From Streptantibioticus rubrisoli (GTDB taxonomy: Bacteria > Actinomycetota > Actinomycetes > Streptomycetales > Streptomycetaceae): a stretch of 64,000 bases of DNA. The DNA lies in contig NZ_JANFNH010000003.1 of assembly GCF_024436055.1 (NCBI RefSeq), forward strand, positions 124,001 to 188,000. The letters run 5' to 3'. Both the position numbers and the translations under genes were made by a program. Shown in pieces: positions 17,110 through 24,971 of the stretch (positions are counted from its first letter, which is position 1; each line of letters begins with the position of its first letter). A model generated the notes under the pieces. That model was not told where the DNA came from. It saw nothing but the letters and a program-made list of their open reading frames with translations, and did not search any database.

Positions 17110-17221
17110 TGTGTCGCTGTCCGGGAGTTGGCGCCCACCGTGGTGGTCCGCGCGCCCGGCCGCGGTCGGTAAGGTCGAGCCTTCGTGACCGGATCGCGGG
17201 AAACCGGCGGGGGAGTGTCGA

Positions 17222-18472
17222 GTGGGCGTGGGACATGCGCTGATCGACACCACCCCGCTGCGTTCCTCACCGCGGTTCCGTCGGTTGTGGATCGGGCAGA
17301 CGCTCTCCGCGTTCGGCGGTCGGATGACGGCGGTCGCCGTGATGTTCCAGGTCTGGCGGATGACCGGAAGTACCGCCTGGAGCGGGGCGGTTGGCCTGGC
17401 CCAGGCGGTACCGCTGCTGGCGTTCGGACTGTTCGCGGGCTCGGTCGTCGATCGTGTCGATCGACGCGGGTTCTACCTGGTGACCACCACCGGTCAGGCC
17501 GTCTGCTCGCTCCTGCTGGCCGCCCAGGGCTTCCTCGGGAACCTGCCGGTGATGGGGGTGTTGGCGCTGGTCGCGGGGCAGTCCTGCTTCGTCGCTGGTG
17601 GTGGCCCGGCGTCCCGCACCTTCCTCCCCTCCCTGCTGCCGAAGGACCAACTCGCCCCTGGACTGGCGCTCAACCGGATCGCAGGGCAGGCGGCGATGCT
17701 GCTGGGACCCGCGTTGGGCGGGGTGGTGCTGGGCTGGTGGGGCGTCGCAGGCTGTTATGCCGTCGACGCGATCACGTTCACGATGGCGTTCTACGGTGCG
17801 TTCGGGCTGCCGCCGATGCGACCGTGCGGGGAACCCTCCCGGCCGGGACTGCGCGGTGTGCTGGACGGCCTGGCGTTCCTGATGCGTGCGCCCCTGGTGC
17901 GCGGGGCGTTGCTCACGGATCTGGCGGCCACCGTACTGTCGATGCCGATGAGCCTGTTTCCGCTGGTCAACGCCGAGCGGTTCGGCGACGACCCGCGCAC
18001 CCTCGGACTGTTCCTGTCCGCCGTCGCCGTTGGCGGGGTCATGGCGTCCGTCTTTTCCGGGACCTTCACCCGGCTGCCGCGTCCCGGTGTGGTGATGCTC
18101 GGCGGATCGGCGGCGTGGGGAGCGGCCCTCGCGCTGTTCGGCCTGGCGCCCGACCCGTGGGCCGGGTTGGCGTTGCTGGTGGTTGCCGGTGCCGCTGACA
18201 CCGTGGCCGTGGTGTCCCGCAGCACGATCGTGCAGACGTACACGCCCGGTGATCTGCTCGGGCGGGTCAGCGCGGCCGAGCAGATGGTCGGGCAGGCGGG
18301 CCCCGACCTCGGCAACCTGCGCGGCGGTTTGGTCGCCAGTGCGACCTCGGGGGTGACCGCCCTGGTCAGCGGGGGTCTGATGTGCGTCGTGGCGGTCCTA
18401 CTGATCGGGGTCAACACACCGGGGCTGCGCCGGTTCCCCAACGCGGAGCCTCAACCGGCCAGCCCCGACTGA
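17222..18472 (+). CDS. MFS transporter (MFS_3 / enterobactin-exporter-like)
   Basis: A 416-residue, 12-segment MFS protein. The N-terminus (LRSSPRFRRLWIGQTLSAFG) and SVVDRVDRRGFYL, a motif A variant, match the MFS_3 subgroup whose members export siderophores and macrolides. GTG start. It is transcribed independently of the preceding MFS gene, from which a strong terminator separates it. The substrate is unknown, and no siderophore genes are nearby. Confidence 0.87.
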   Translation: MGVGHALIDTTPLRSSPRFRRLWIGQTLSAFGGRMTAVAVMFQVWRMTGSTAWSGAVGLAQAVPLLAFGLFAGSVVDRVDRRGFYLVTTTGQAVCSLLLAAQGFLGNLPVMGVLALVAGQSCFVAGGGPASRTFLPSLLPKDQLAPGLALNRIAGQAAMLLGPALGGVVLGWWGVAGCYAVDAITFTMAFYGAFGLPPMRPCGEPSRPGLRGVLDGLAFLMRAPLVRGALLTDLAATVLSMPMSLFPLVNAERFGDDPRTLGLFLSAVAVGGVMASVFSGTFTRLPRPGVVMLGGSAAWGAALALFGLAPDPWAGLALLVVAGAADTVAVVSRSTIVQTYTPGDLLGRVSAAEQMVGQAGPDLGNLRGGLVASATSGVTALVSGGLMCVVAVLLIGVNTPGLRRFPNAEPQPASPD

Positions 18473-18598
18473 TCGTTGCACCCCGCGCGGGGTTCGCAGT
18501 TGGCGCTTCGGTGCGGGCTGTGCCCGTCCCCGCGGGCTCCCGCTACCGTTGGCCTTGAGGTTGGAGCCGGTGGGCGTGGAGCCAGGGGGAGTGGCGGC

Positions 18599-20728
18599 AT
18601 GGTGGAACCCGTATCGCTGGGGGCCGTTTCGGCGATGCTCGGCGCCGCGTACGCCGGGATGGGCAACGAGGCGGGCAAGCGGGCGACGCAGTTGATCGGC
18701 GGTCTCGCTCGGCGGATCGTAGGGCGGGAAGTCACCGCGCCGCAGACGGTGTCGGAACGTGAGGGGCTCGCACGGCAGTTGTTCGAGGGGGCGCGGGGCG
18801 ACGACCAGCACGCCCGCGCACTGGCCGAGTTGGCGGCCCTGGTGCACGGCACGCTGAGCCATCCCGCGGTTCGCCGTCAGCCGCAACTCCCCGGTGCCGT
18901 CACCTTGTTCAGCGACCGCCAGGAGCCGATGCGGCAGCTCGACCGTGAGGCCTCCCGGAAGTTCGACGGCCGACCGCGAAGAGTGCTGTTGCACGGTCCC
19001 GAGGGCATCGGCAGCAGTGCGCTGGCCGTGCAGTGGGGCTGGCGTGAGCTGCGGCGCTTTCCGGACGGGCAGTTGTACGTCGACCTCGGCGGCCGTGCGC
19101 TGGACGCGGCCGTGGCCGTGCACCGGGCGCTGAGTGAACTGGGCTTGTCCGACGAGGAGGTTCCGCCCGGACTGGAGGACCGCACCAACCTCTTCCGCGA
19201 CCTCGTGACGGACCTACGGCTGCTCGTCGTGCTGGACCACGCGCATTCCGCCGCGCAGGTCGGACCGCTGCTCGCCTCCGAGCCCGGCGTCTTCACCATC
19301 GTCGTCGCCCACCGCCGCCTGCCTGGTCTGGACGCCGTACCGATCGAAGTGGAGCCGCTGTCCAGGAAGTACGCCGTGCAACTGCTCACGGACATCGCGG
19401 GCCGCAAGGCGGTCGACCGCGCCCGCGGCACGTTGCCGTCCGTGCTGGCCCGCTGCGCTGGTTCACCGTACGCCCTGTGGGCGGTCGCACCGCGACTGAC
19501 CGCGCCGCCCCACGAGGAAGCAGGCTCCACCATGGCCGTGCACGACCCCGTCCGTACCCACGCCGAGGACGTCTACTCACGGCTTTCACCGGACGCGGCC
19601 CTGGTGTACCGGCGGGCGGCGCTGTGGCCGTGGCCCGCCCTGAGCCCCGCGGCAGCCGCGGCGGCGGCCGAAGTCACGGAGTCGGCGGCCGCCGGGCTGC
19701 TCGAAGAACTGGAGGCCCTACGGCTGTTGGAGCCAGTCGGCTCCGGCCGCTTCCGCTACCGCCCGGCCGTGCGCCGCCACGCCGAAGAGACGGCCGCGCG
19801 CGAGGACGGCATCGCGGACTGCCGGAAGGCCGTGCGGCGCACCGTGGAGTGGTATCTCGACTTCGCGGTACGGGCTGGCCGCGCCGCGCTGCGGCAGAGC
19901 TGGCGCGTCGGCCGGGCCGCCAACGAACTGGCGCCGGGCGACTACCCGTCGCCGGGCGAGGCGCTCGCCGCCCTCGTGGGCGAGCTGGACAACCTCGTTC
20001 AGGCGGTCCTCGCCGCCAAGGAGTTCGAACTGGGCGACACCGCGTGTCAGCTGTGCGAGGCGCTGTGGGCGGCGCAGCTCAAGGACGGACGGCACGAAGA
20101 GGTGCTGCCCGCCCTGCGGGCGGCGGTGGACGTGGCCGGGCAGCTGCCTCCCGGCGGCCTGATGGCGGGGCGCATGCACACGCTGCTCGCCATGGCGTTG
20201 ATCCCGTCCCGCCGGTTCGCCGAGGCCGAAACCGCGGCGCGGGCCGCCGCCGAGGCCGAACGGCAGGCCGACCACCTACGCGGTGCGGCGACCGCGACCG
20301 AAACCCTGGGGCTGGTACGGCTGGCGCAGTGGCGTTTCCACGACGCCTACGAGCTGTTCACCGAGGCGGACCGCATCCTGGACGGCATCGGCGAGGACGA
20401 CCTCGGCTTCGCCGACGTTCCCCGCGCCCGTGCGCTGCTGCGGCGGCACCGGGGCCGTGCGCTGCGCGGACTGGACAACTGGGCGGAGTCCGAGGAGGAG
20501 TTGACGGCGGCCCTGGGCTTCTTCCGGGAGACCCAGGAGCCATACAACACCGCCCGTACGCTCACCGACCTCGCCGAGACGTACGTGCTCGCCGGACGCC
20601 GACCGGACGCGTTGCCGCTGATCGACGAGGCGATCGACGCGCTGGTGAACGAGAACGCCCACTACCACGTGGCCCATCTGCGCGCGCTGCGCGAAAGCTG
20701 CGTCAGCGAGCCGAACCGGTCGCCATGA
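18599..20728 (+). CDS. STAND-type (NB-ARC-like) protein with TPR repeats and a degenerate P-loop
   Basis: A 709-residue protein. Residues 1-45 form a hydrophobic or amphipathic N-terminal segment (LGAVSAMLGAAYAGMGNEAG). An NB-ARC-like NTPase follows: GPEGIGSSALAVQWGW at 133-148 corresponds to Walker A, but the expected Lys is Ser139, and RLLVVLDHAHS is Walker B. The C-terminal third has TPR-like helices (FAEAETAARAAAEAERQADH). Such proteins act as ligand-gated switches in signalling or immunity. No enzymatic effector domain is visible. The ATG follows AGGGGGAG. Its last 26 bases overlap the convergent gene downstream. Confidence 0.78.
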   Translation: MVEPVSLGAVSAMLGAAYAGMGNEAGKRATQLIGGLARRIVGREVTAPQTVSEREGLARQLFEGARGDDQHARALAELAALVHGTLSHPAVRRQPQLPGAVTLFSDRQEPMRQLDREASRKFDGRPRRVLLHGPEGIGSSALAVQWGWRELRRFPDGQLYVDLGGRALDAAVAVHRALSELGLSDEEVPPGLEDRTNLFRDLVTDLRLLVVLDHAHSAAQVGPLLASEPGVFTIVVAHRRLPGLDAVPIEVEPLSRKYAVQLLTDIAGRKAVDRARGTLPSVLARCAGSPYALWAVAPRLTAPPHEEAGSTMAVHDPVRTHAEDVYSRLSPDAALVYRRAALWPWPALSPAAAAAAAEVTESAAAGLLEELEALRLLEPVGSGRFRYRPAVRRHAEETAAREDGIADCRKAVRRTVEWYLDFAVRAGRAALRQSWRVGRAANELAPGDYPSPGEALAALVGELDNLVQAVLAAKEFELGDTACQLCEALWAAQLKDGRHEEVLPALRAAVDVAGQLPPGGLMAGRMHTLLAMALIPSRRFAEAETAARAAAEAERQADHLRGAATATETLGLVRLAQWRFHDAYELFTEADRILDGIGEDDLGFADVPRARALLRRHRGRALRGLDNWAESEEELTAALGFFRETQEPYNTARTLTDLAETYVLAGRRPDALPLIDEAIDALVNENAHYHVAHLRALRESCVSEPNRSP

Positions 20729-22475
20729 CCGAGACCTGGTGGGCGGTCCCGCCGGTCCACACCGTCAACCCGCCTGCCAGGTCGGCCGGTTCCTTGCCAG
20801 CGGCCAGCCATGCGTGCAGGGCCGAGGCGTAGGCCGCCGGGTCCGCGGAGCGCGGGTCGGCGACAAGACGGAACGTCTCGCCTGCCCGGGTGCGCACCGT
20901 GCAGCTCCCGGCGTCCGTGACATACGCCGCCACGGCACAGAACCGATGGCGCTCCAGTACGTCCATGGCCCAGTGCTCCGGCGGGCCGAGCCGTGGATCG
21001 TCCGCGGCGCCGTACCGGAAGATCACGTCCGCGCACGACAACAGGCCCGGATCCAGGGTGTCCTCGTGCACCGCGGTGTGTGCCTCCCCTTCGCCGTCCG
21101 GCTCGTACCGGGGGTCGGCGAAGCGGGTGACGGCCACCTCCGCGGTACCCAGCAGGCGCGTCAGCACTCGCAACGGGGCGGTGCGCGACGGTGGTTCGTA
21201 GGGCGGCAGCGGCAGCGGATCGAGCAGTGCGGGTGTCGCGGGCTCCGGGACCGACATCAGTTGGTAGAAGGTACGGCGCAGCAAAGCCGCCGCCGCACCG
21301 GGAACGGAGGTCGTCAGCTCCCCGGGGCCGGGCAGCGGATGGTGTTCGGCCATCAGCCCCGCCAACTGCGGCCCAAGCGGAGAGTACGGGCACAGCCGCG
21401 GTGCCTTCCGTACGAAGTCGGCGACCGGGGTGTCCGCGCCGAGCGACGCCAGCGATGCCGCGCCGAGCAGGACGGGCGTGCCCAGGGCGGCGGCGTAGTA
21501 GGAAACGGAACCGAAGTCACCCAGCACCGCGTCGGCCGCGATCAACGCCTGGCGCCAACCCTCCACCGGATCAACGAGGGTGAGCCCCGAACGACGTGCC
21601 CTGTCGAGCCAGCTCCGTAGCTGCCCGGGGCCGTGGCCGTACCAGATGTTGGGATGCAGCACCGCGGCGATACGGTATTCGTCGGCGGGCAGCTCCGCGG
21701 TCAACCTCGGCAGCAGGAACGGCAGTAGGTCATCGTCGCCGCCGTCGCCGAACAGGGAGTCGGGATTCCACGTCGAGTTCAGCAGTACGAGGCGCTGTCC
21801 GCGCCGCACACCCAGCGCCCTGCGGAAGCGTTCCCGGTAGGGCCGGGCGGCCAGCATCCGGTCGAAGCAGGGGTCTCCGGCGAGTACGGCGGTCGGCGCC
21901 GCTTCCGGGCAGGCGGCGCGTAGCCGGTCCGCCTGTTCGTGGTGGGACAGGACGAGTGCGTCCGCGACGGGAACGCCGTCGGCCAACAGCCACTCGGGGG
22001 AAAGCCCGAAGACAGGCGCAGGCAGTTCGGCGTTCGGCGTTCGGCGTTCGGCGTTCGGCGTTCGGCGTTCGGCGTTCGGCGTGGCGAGTTTCTTATTGTA
22101 TCCAACGCCATGCGACAGGACCGCCAACTTCCCTTGCAGAGACCGCAGTTCACCTCCGAAGCTCGCCGAGACCGCCAGGTCCACCGGTGTCGCCAGTGCC
22201 TGCTCCCAGGGCAGTACCGGTATGCCGAGCGTTGACAACAACTCGGCCACCCCAGCCTGGAACGGCGACGATCCCGTACACGTCGCCAGCAGTTGCACCC
22301 GCAAGTCATCGCGGAACAAGGGCAGCACATCGAGCAGCCGGGTCGCCGACGTCACGTTGTGGATGACGAGGAGGACCTTGTGGCACCGCCCCCGGGTGGC
22401 CCAGCGCGCCGAGTCGGGACCGACCGGTACGCGTATCCATCCCGCCCCGACCTCGGTCAACCCGATCTCCTTCAT
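20703..22475 (-). CDS. CDP-glycerol glycerophosphotransferase-like (GT-B) protein with internal heptanucleotide repeat
   Basis: A 590-residue protein. NVTSATRLLDVLPLFRDDLR at the start and VLGDFGSVSYYAAALGTPVL in the second half resemble the GT-B fold of teichoic-acid glycerol/ribitol phosphate polymerases (the latter segment matches the donor-binding region). AVLHPNIWYGHGPGQLRSWL and VLLNSTWNPDSLFG fit the same fold. It lacks membrane segments, so it is probably cytoplasmic and active on cell-surface polymer precursors. Residues about 132-150 (NAERRTPNAERRTPNAE) are encoded by eight copies of a 7-base repeat. The ATG at 22475 is followed by AAGGAG, so the real start may be the TTG at 22460. 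Confidence 0.72.
   Translation of the reverse strand: MKEIGLTEVGAGWIRVPVGPDSARWATRGRCHKVLLVIHNVTSATRLLDVLPLFRDDLRVQLLATCTGSSPFQAGVAELLSTLGIPVLPWEQALATPVDLAVSASFGGELRSLQGKLAVLSHGVGYNKKLATPNAERRTPNAERRTPNAELPAPVFGLSPEWLLADGVPVADALVLSHHEQADRLRAACPEAAPTAVLAGDPCFDRMLAARPYRERFRRALGVRRGQRLVLLNSTWNPDSLFGDGGDDDLLPFLLPRLTAELPADEYRIAAVLHPNIWYGHGPGQLRSWLDRARRSGLTLVDPVEGWRQALIAADAVLGDFGSVSYYAAALGTPVLLGAASLASLGADTPVADFVRKAPRLCPYSPLGPQLAGLMAEHHPLPGPGELTTSVPGAAAALLRRTFYQLMSVPEPATPALLDPLPLPPYEPPSRTAPLRVLTRLLGTAEVAVTRFADPRYEPDGEGEAHTAVHEDTLDPGLLSCADVIFRYGAADDPRLGPPEHWAMDVLERHRFCAVAAYVTDAGSCTVRTRAGETFRLVADPRSADPAAYASALHAWLAAGKEPADLAGGLTVWTGGTAHQVSVMATGSAR
22026..22081. repeat. heptanucleotide tandem repeat (TTCGGCG)x8 inside a coding frame
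   Basis: Eight perfect contiguous copies of TTCGGCG (56 bases) within the glycerophosphotransferase-like gene. Seven is not a multiple of three, so gain or loss of one copy changes the downstream frame. Flanking sequence on the right is unusually A/T-rich for this genome (TTTCTTATTGTATCC). Confidence 0.95.
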
Positions 22476-22557
22476 CTGCCCGTGGCGCGTCCGTCACCCG
22501 TGGGGGCCTCCCTCGTGGCACTCGCGCCACTTCCGTGTCGTCACCCCGGACAGTACC

Positions 22558-22589
22558 CCGGGCGCCGGTCCTGTTGGACCGGCGCCCGG
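22558..22589 (-). terminator. strong hairpin terminator
   Basis: A 14-base perfect stem (CCGGGCGCCGGTCC at 22558-22571 with its complement at 22576-22589) around TGTT, 22 bases beyond the stop codon of the minus-strand ABC binding-protein gene. Confidence 0.8.
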
Positions 22590-22610
22590 AGAGGTCGTGT
22601 CGATCGCCTG

Positions 22611-23759
22611 CTATGAGATGGTCTGCGCCCACTTCTGGGCGACAGTCTGCTTGGCGGTCGTCAGCTGGTCCTCGGTGGGGAAGGCAGGCGAGCCGGAGAC
22701 CGCGGGGAGCTTGCCCGCGGCGACGGGGTCGAGGCTGCCGTTGACCTCCATGGCGTCCATCATCGCCGGGCGGGCGTACCCCTTGAGGAACAGGTTCTGG
22801 CCGTCGTTGCTGTACAGGTACTCCTCCCACAGCCGGGCGGCGGCCGGGTGCGGGGCGTTGGCGTTGATCGCCTGCGAGTAGTACTGGGCGTAGACGCCGT
22901 CGGTGGGGACGTTCACCTGCCAGTTGACGCCCTTGTTCTTGAAGGTGTCCGCGTAGGCGACGTTCAGGTAGTCCCAGTCGATGGTGATCGGCGTCTGGCC
23001 CTTCACGATCGAGGCCGGGGTGGCGAACGCCGGGTTGTAGTTGCCGAGGCGCTTGAGCTTGGCGAAGAAGTCAAGGCCGGGCTGGATCTGCACGAACGAC
23101 CCGCCGTTCGCCATGGACGCCGCGTACACCGCGCCGAACGCCGCGCCGGACTTGGTGGGGTCGCCGTTGAGCGAGACCTGGCCCCGGTACTCGGGCTTGA
23201 CCAGGTCGGCGAAGGTCTTCGGGCACTCCTTGACGCGCTTGGCGTCGCAGCCGATCGAGATGTAGCCGCCGTAGTCGTTGTACCAGTCGGCGTTGCTGTC
23301 CTTCTGGGCGGCGGGTATCTGGTCGAAGTTGGCCACCTTGTAGGGGGCGAACAGGCCCTGCTGGGTGCCGCTGAGCGCGAACTGCGAACCCAGGTCCAGC
23401 ACGTCGGGCGCGTTCGACTGGCCCTTGCGGGACGTGACGGCGGTTATCTCGTCCTGGCTGGAACCCGTCGGGTTGTCGTCCTGCACCTTGATGCCGTACT
23501 TCTTGCTGAAGCCGTCGATGATCGCGCCGTAGTTGGCCCAGTCGCGGGGCAGGGCGATGACGTTGAGTGTGCCCTCCTTCTTGGCGGCGGCCACCAGGGC
23601 GTCCATACCGCCGAGGTCGGCCGCCGAGGTGGCGGTTGAAGCGTTCTTGTCGTTCGCCGTGGTGCTCGCGGCGGGCGTGGAACCACAGGCGCTCAGGGTG
23701 AGCGCCGCCGCGGCCAGGACGCCGGTGGCGCCGATCGCCCGATTACGGGGCACGTTCAC
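22611..23759 (-). CDS. ABC transporter substrate-binding lipoprotein
   Basis: A 382-residue lipoprotein precursor: signal peptide AIGATGVLAAAALTLSACGS with the lipobox Cys in LSAC. The mature part has the type 2 periplasmic-binding fold of the spermidine/putrescine, iron and phosphonate group (LNVIALPRDWANYGAIIDGF, then VLDLGSQFALSG). GTG start with AAGGAG 6 bases upstream. No permease or ATPase gene lies on either side, so it is an orphan that must work with components encoded elsewhere. The ligand cannot be read; spermidine-like is the nearest resemblance. A strong terminator follows. Confidence 0.87.
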   Translation of the reverse strand: MNVPRNRAIGATGVLAAAALTLSACGSTPAASTTANDKNASTATSAADLGGMDALVAAAKKEGTLNVIALPRDWANYGAIIDGFSKKYGIKVQDDNPTGSSQDEITAVTSRKGQSNAPDVLDLGSQFALSGTQQGLFAPYKVANFDQIPAAQKDSNADWYNDYGGYISIGCDAKRVKECPKTFADLVKPEYRGQVSLNGDPTKSGAAFGAVYAASMANGGSFVQIQPGLDFFAKLKRLGNYNPAFATPASIVKGQTPITIDWDYLNVAYADTFKNKGVNWQVNVPTDGVYAQYYSQAINANAPHPAAARLWEEYLYSNDGQNLFLKGYARPAMMDAMEVNGSLDPVAAGKLPAVSGSPAFPTEDQLTTAKQTVAQKWAQTIS

Positions 23760-24155
23760 GGGTACTCCTTGCGGGGGTCTGAGGGGGCCAGCCTGTGGTG
23801 CAACATGACCGGCTCAGTACGTAGCAGTTTCGTGGCTGAAAAGTGAACAAGTGGCTGAGAAGCGCTGACGGTAATCGGAAAGAAGCAGAACGTCGAGAGG
23901 GGGTAGGCACTGTGTGACGGATCTTTGCCAGATTGCGGCGCGTTTGATACCCGATCGCGCGTTCGGAGCGTCGCCGCATCGGTGAAGGCGGTGTGGTACT
24001 CGTGAGTAGTGGTGTGGAAGCGATGCGAAAGGGATGTGTGACCGCGAGTTGGTGGAGAGTGGGGGATCCGGAGCGGATCGCTGGTGATGGGTACGGATCG
24101 GTCGCACAGCCCCAAATGGGCGCGCGGACGATCCGTGGTGCGGGGTGGCGGCCGG
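23760..24155. other. long intergenic region upstream of the orphan binding-protein gene
   Basis: No gene supported. The stretch is lower in G+C than its surroundings (for example around 23815-23890) and should hold the promoter of the binding-protein gene on the minus strand. It contains a short inverted repeat TACTC-GT-GAGTA at 23997-24008. I see no RNA gene or riboswitch fold that I can support. Confidence 0.45.
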
Positions 24156-24821
24156 TTACTCGGTCGACGCCTCGTGGACGGCGGCGAACAGTCCGCGCGC
24201 CTGGCTGCCGTCTGCTAGCCGCCAGTTCGCGGTGACATGCCCCAATAGCGACTGGGGTTCGCCCTGTTCGGGACGGAGTACCCGATTCACCCTGACTCGC
24301 AGCTGCCGATCACCGGTGCGTACCAGGAGGTCGGTGCCGTGCGGCCCGTCGGCCACGGTCCAGGACGCGTCCGGCGCCAGCCGGCCGCTCTCGGCGAAGT
24401 GGCTGGTGACGGTCGGGTCGGGGGTGTCGTGCACGCTCTGCGCCTGCGGCTCGGCCCGGCCCGCGATCAGGGCGAGCAGTTGGGTGACGAGCACCGGGTC
24501 GTGGACGCCGTCGTAGACCCACCGGCGCCCCAGCACCCCGTGCTCCGTGGTGCCGAGGAGCGCGTGCTCGGCCTTGTCGAGCGGAGCCCCGCGGTAGGTG
24601 AGCGGCGCGTGGTACGTGACCGGCGAGTCACCGGACCCGTCGGTGGCCGCCATGAACTCGATCCCGACCTCGCCCCGCGGATCGTCGAGTCGGAAACCGC
24701 CCACCTTGCTCAGCTCCGGCGTGCGCCCGGCGGCGCCGAGGTGCCAGGGCTGCGCGGGCAGCCATGCCGAGAGCAGCTCCAGCTTGCTCGGCGTCAACGT
24801 GGTGCGGTGGATGATGGACAT
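24156..24821 (-). CDS. maltokinase N-terminal cap-like domain protein
   Basis: A 221-residue protein starting MSIIHRTTLTPSKLELLSAW, which matches the cap-like domain seen at the N-terminus of maltokinases and in stand-alone actinobacterial proteins of the CG0192 type. VGIEFMAATD and YHAPLTYRGAPLDKAEHALL are typical. No kinase domain follows. In other actinobacteria such proteins occur with treS/mak glycan genes, but none are here. The ATG at 24821 is chosen as the conserved family start. It is on the same strand as the SulP gene, 150 bases after it. Confidence 0.78.
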   Translation of the reverse strand: MSIIHRTTLTPSKLELLSAWLPAQPWHLGAAGRTPELSKVGGFRLDDPRGEVGIEFMAATDGSGDSPVTYHAPLTYRGAPLDKAEHALLGTTEHGVLGRRWVYDGVHDPVLVTQLLALIAGRAEPQAQSVHDTPDPTVTSHFAESGRLAPDASWTVADGPHGTDLLVRTGDRQLRVRVNRVLRPEQGEPQSLLGHVTANWRLADGSQARGLFAAVHEASTE

Positions 24822-24971
24822 GCCTCGAAAACCCCTCCCGTTGGTAGCGGCCATCCTGCCATTCCCGTTACCCGGAAGGGGAGTTGCGGGGTTGGCCGAC
24901 CACGCGCCGTGTCCCGTGCTGCTCGCCTTGCCGGAACCGGCACCGGGCCTCGACACCATCCCGCCGTCGCA

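Noticed and set aside
22026-22081. The heptanucleotide array as a CRISPR or origin iteron
   Set aside because: Units are contiguous without spacers and lie inside a coding frame; there are no cas genes, replication genes or DnaA-like boxes nearby.
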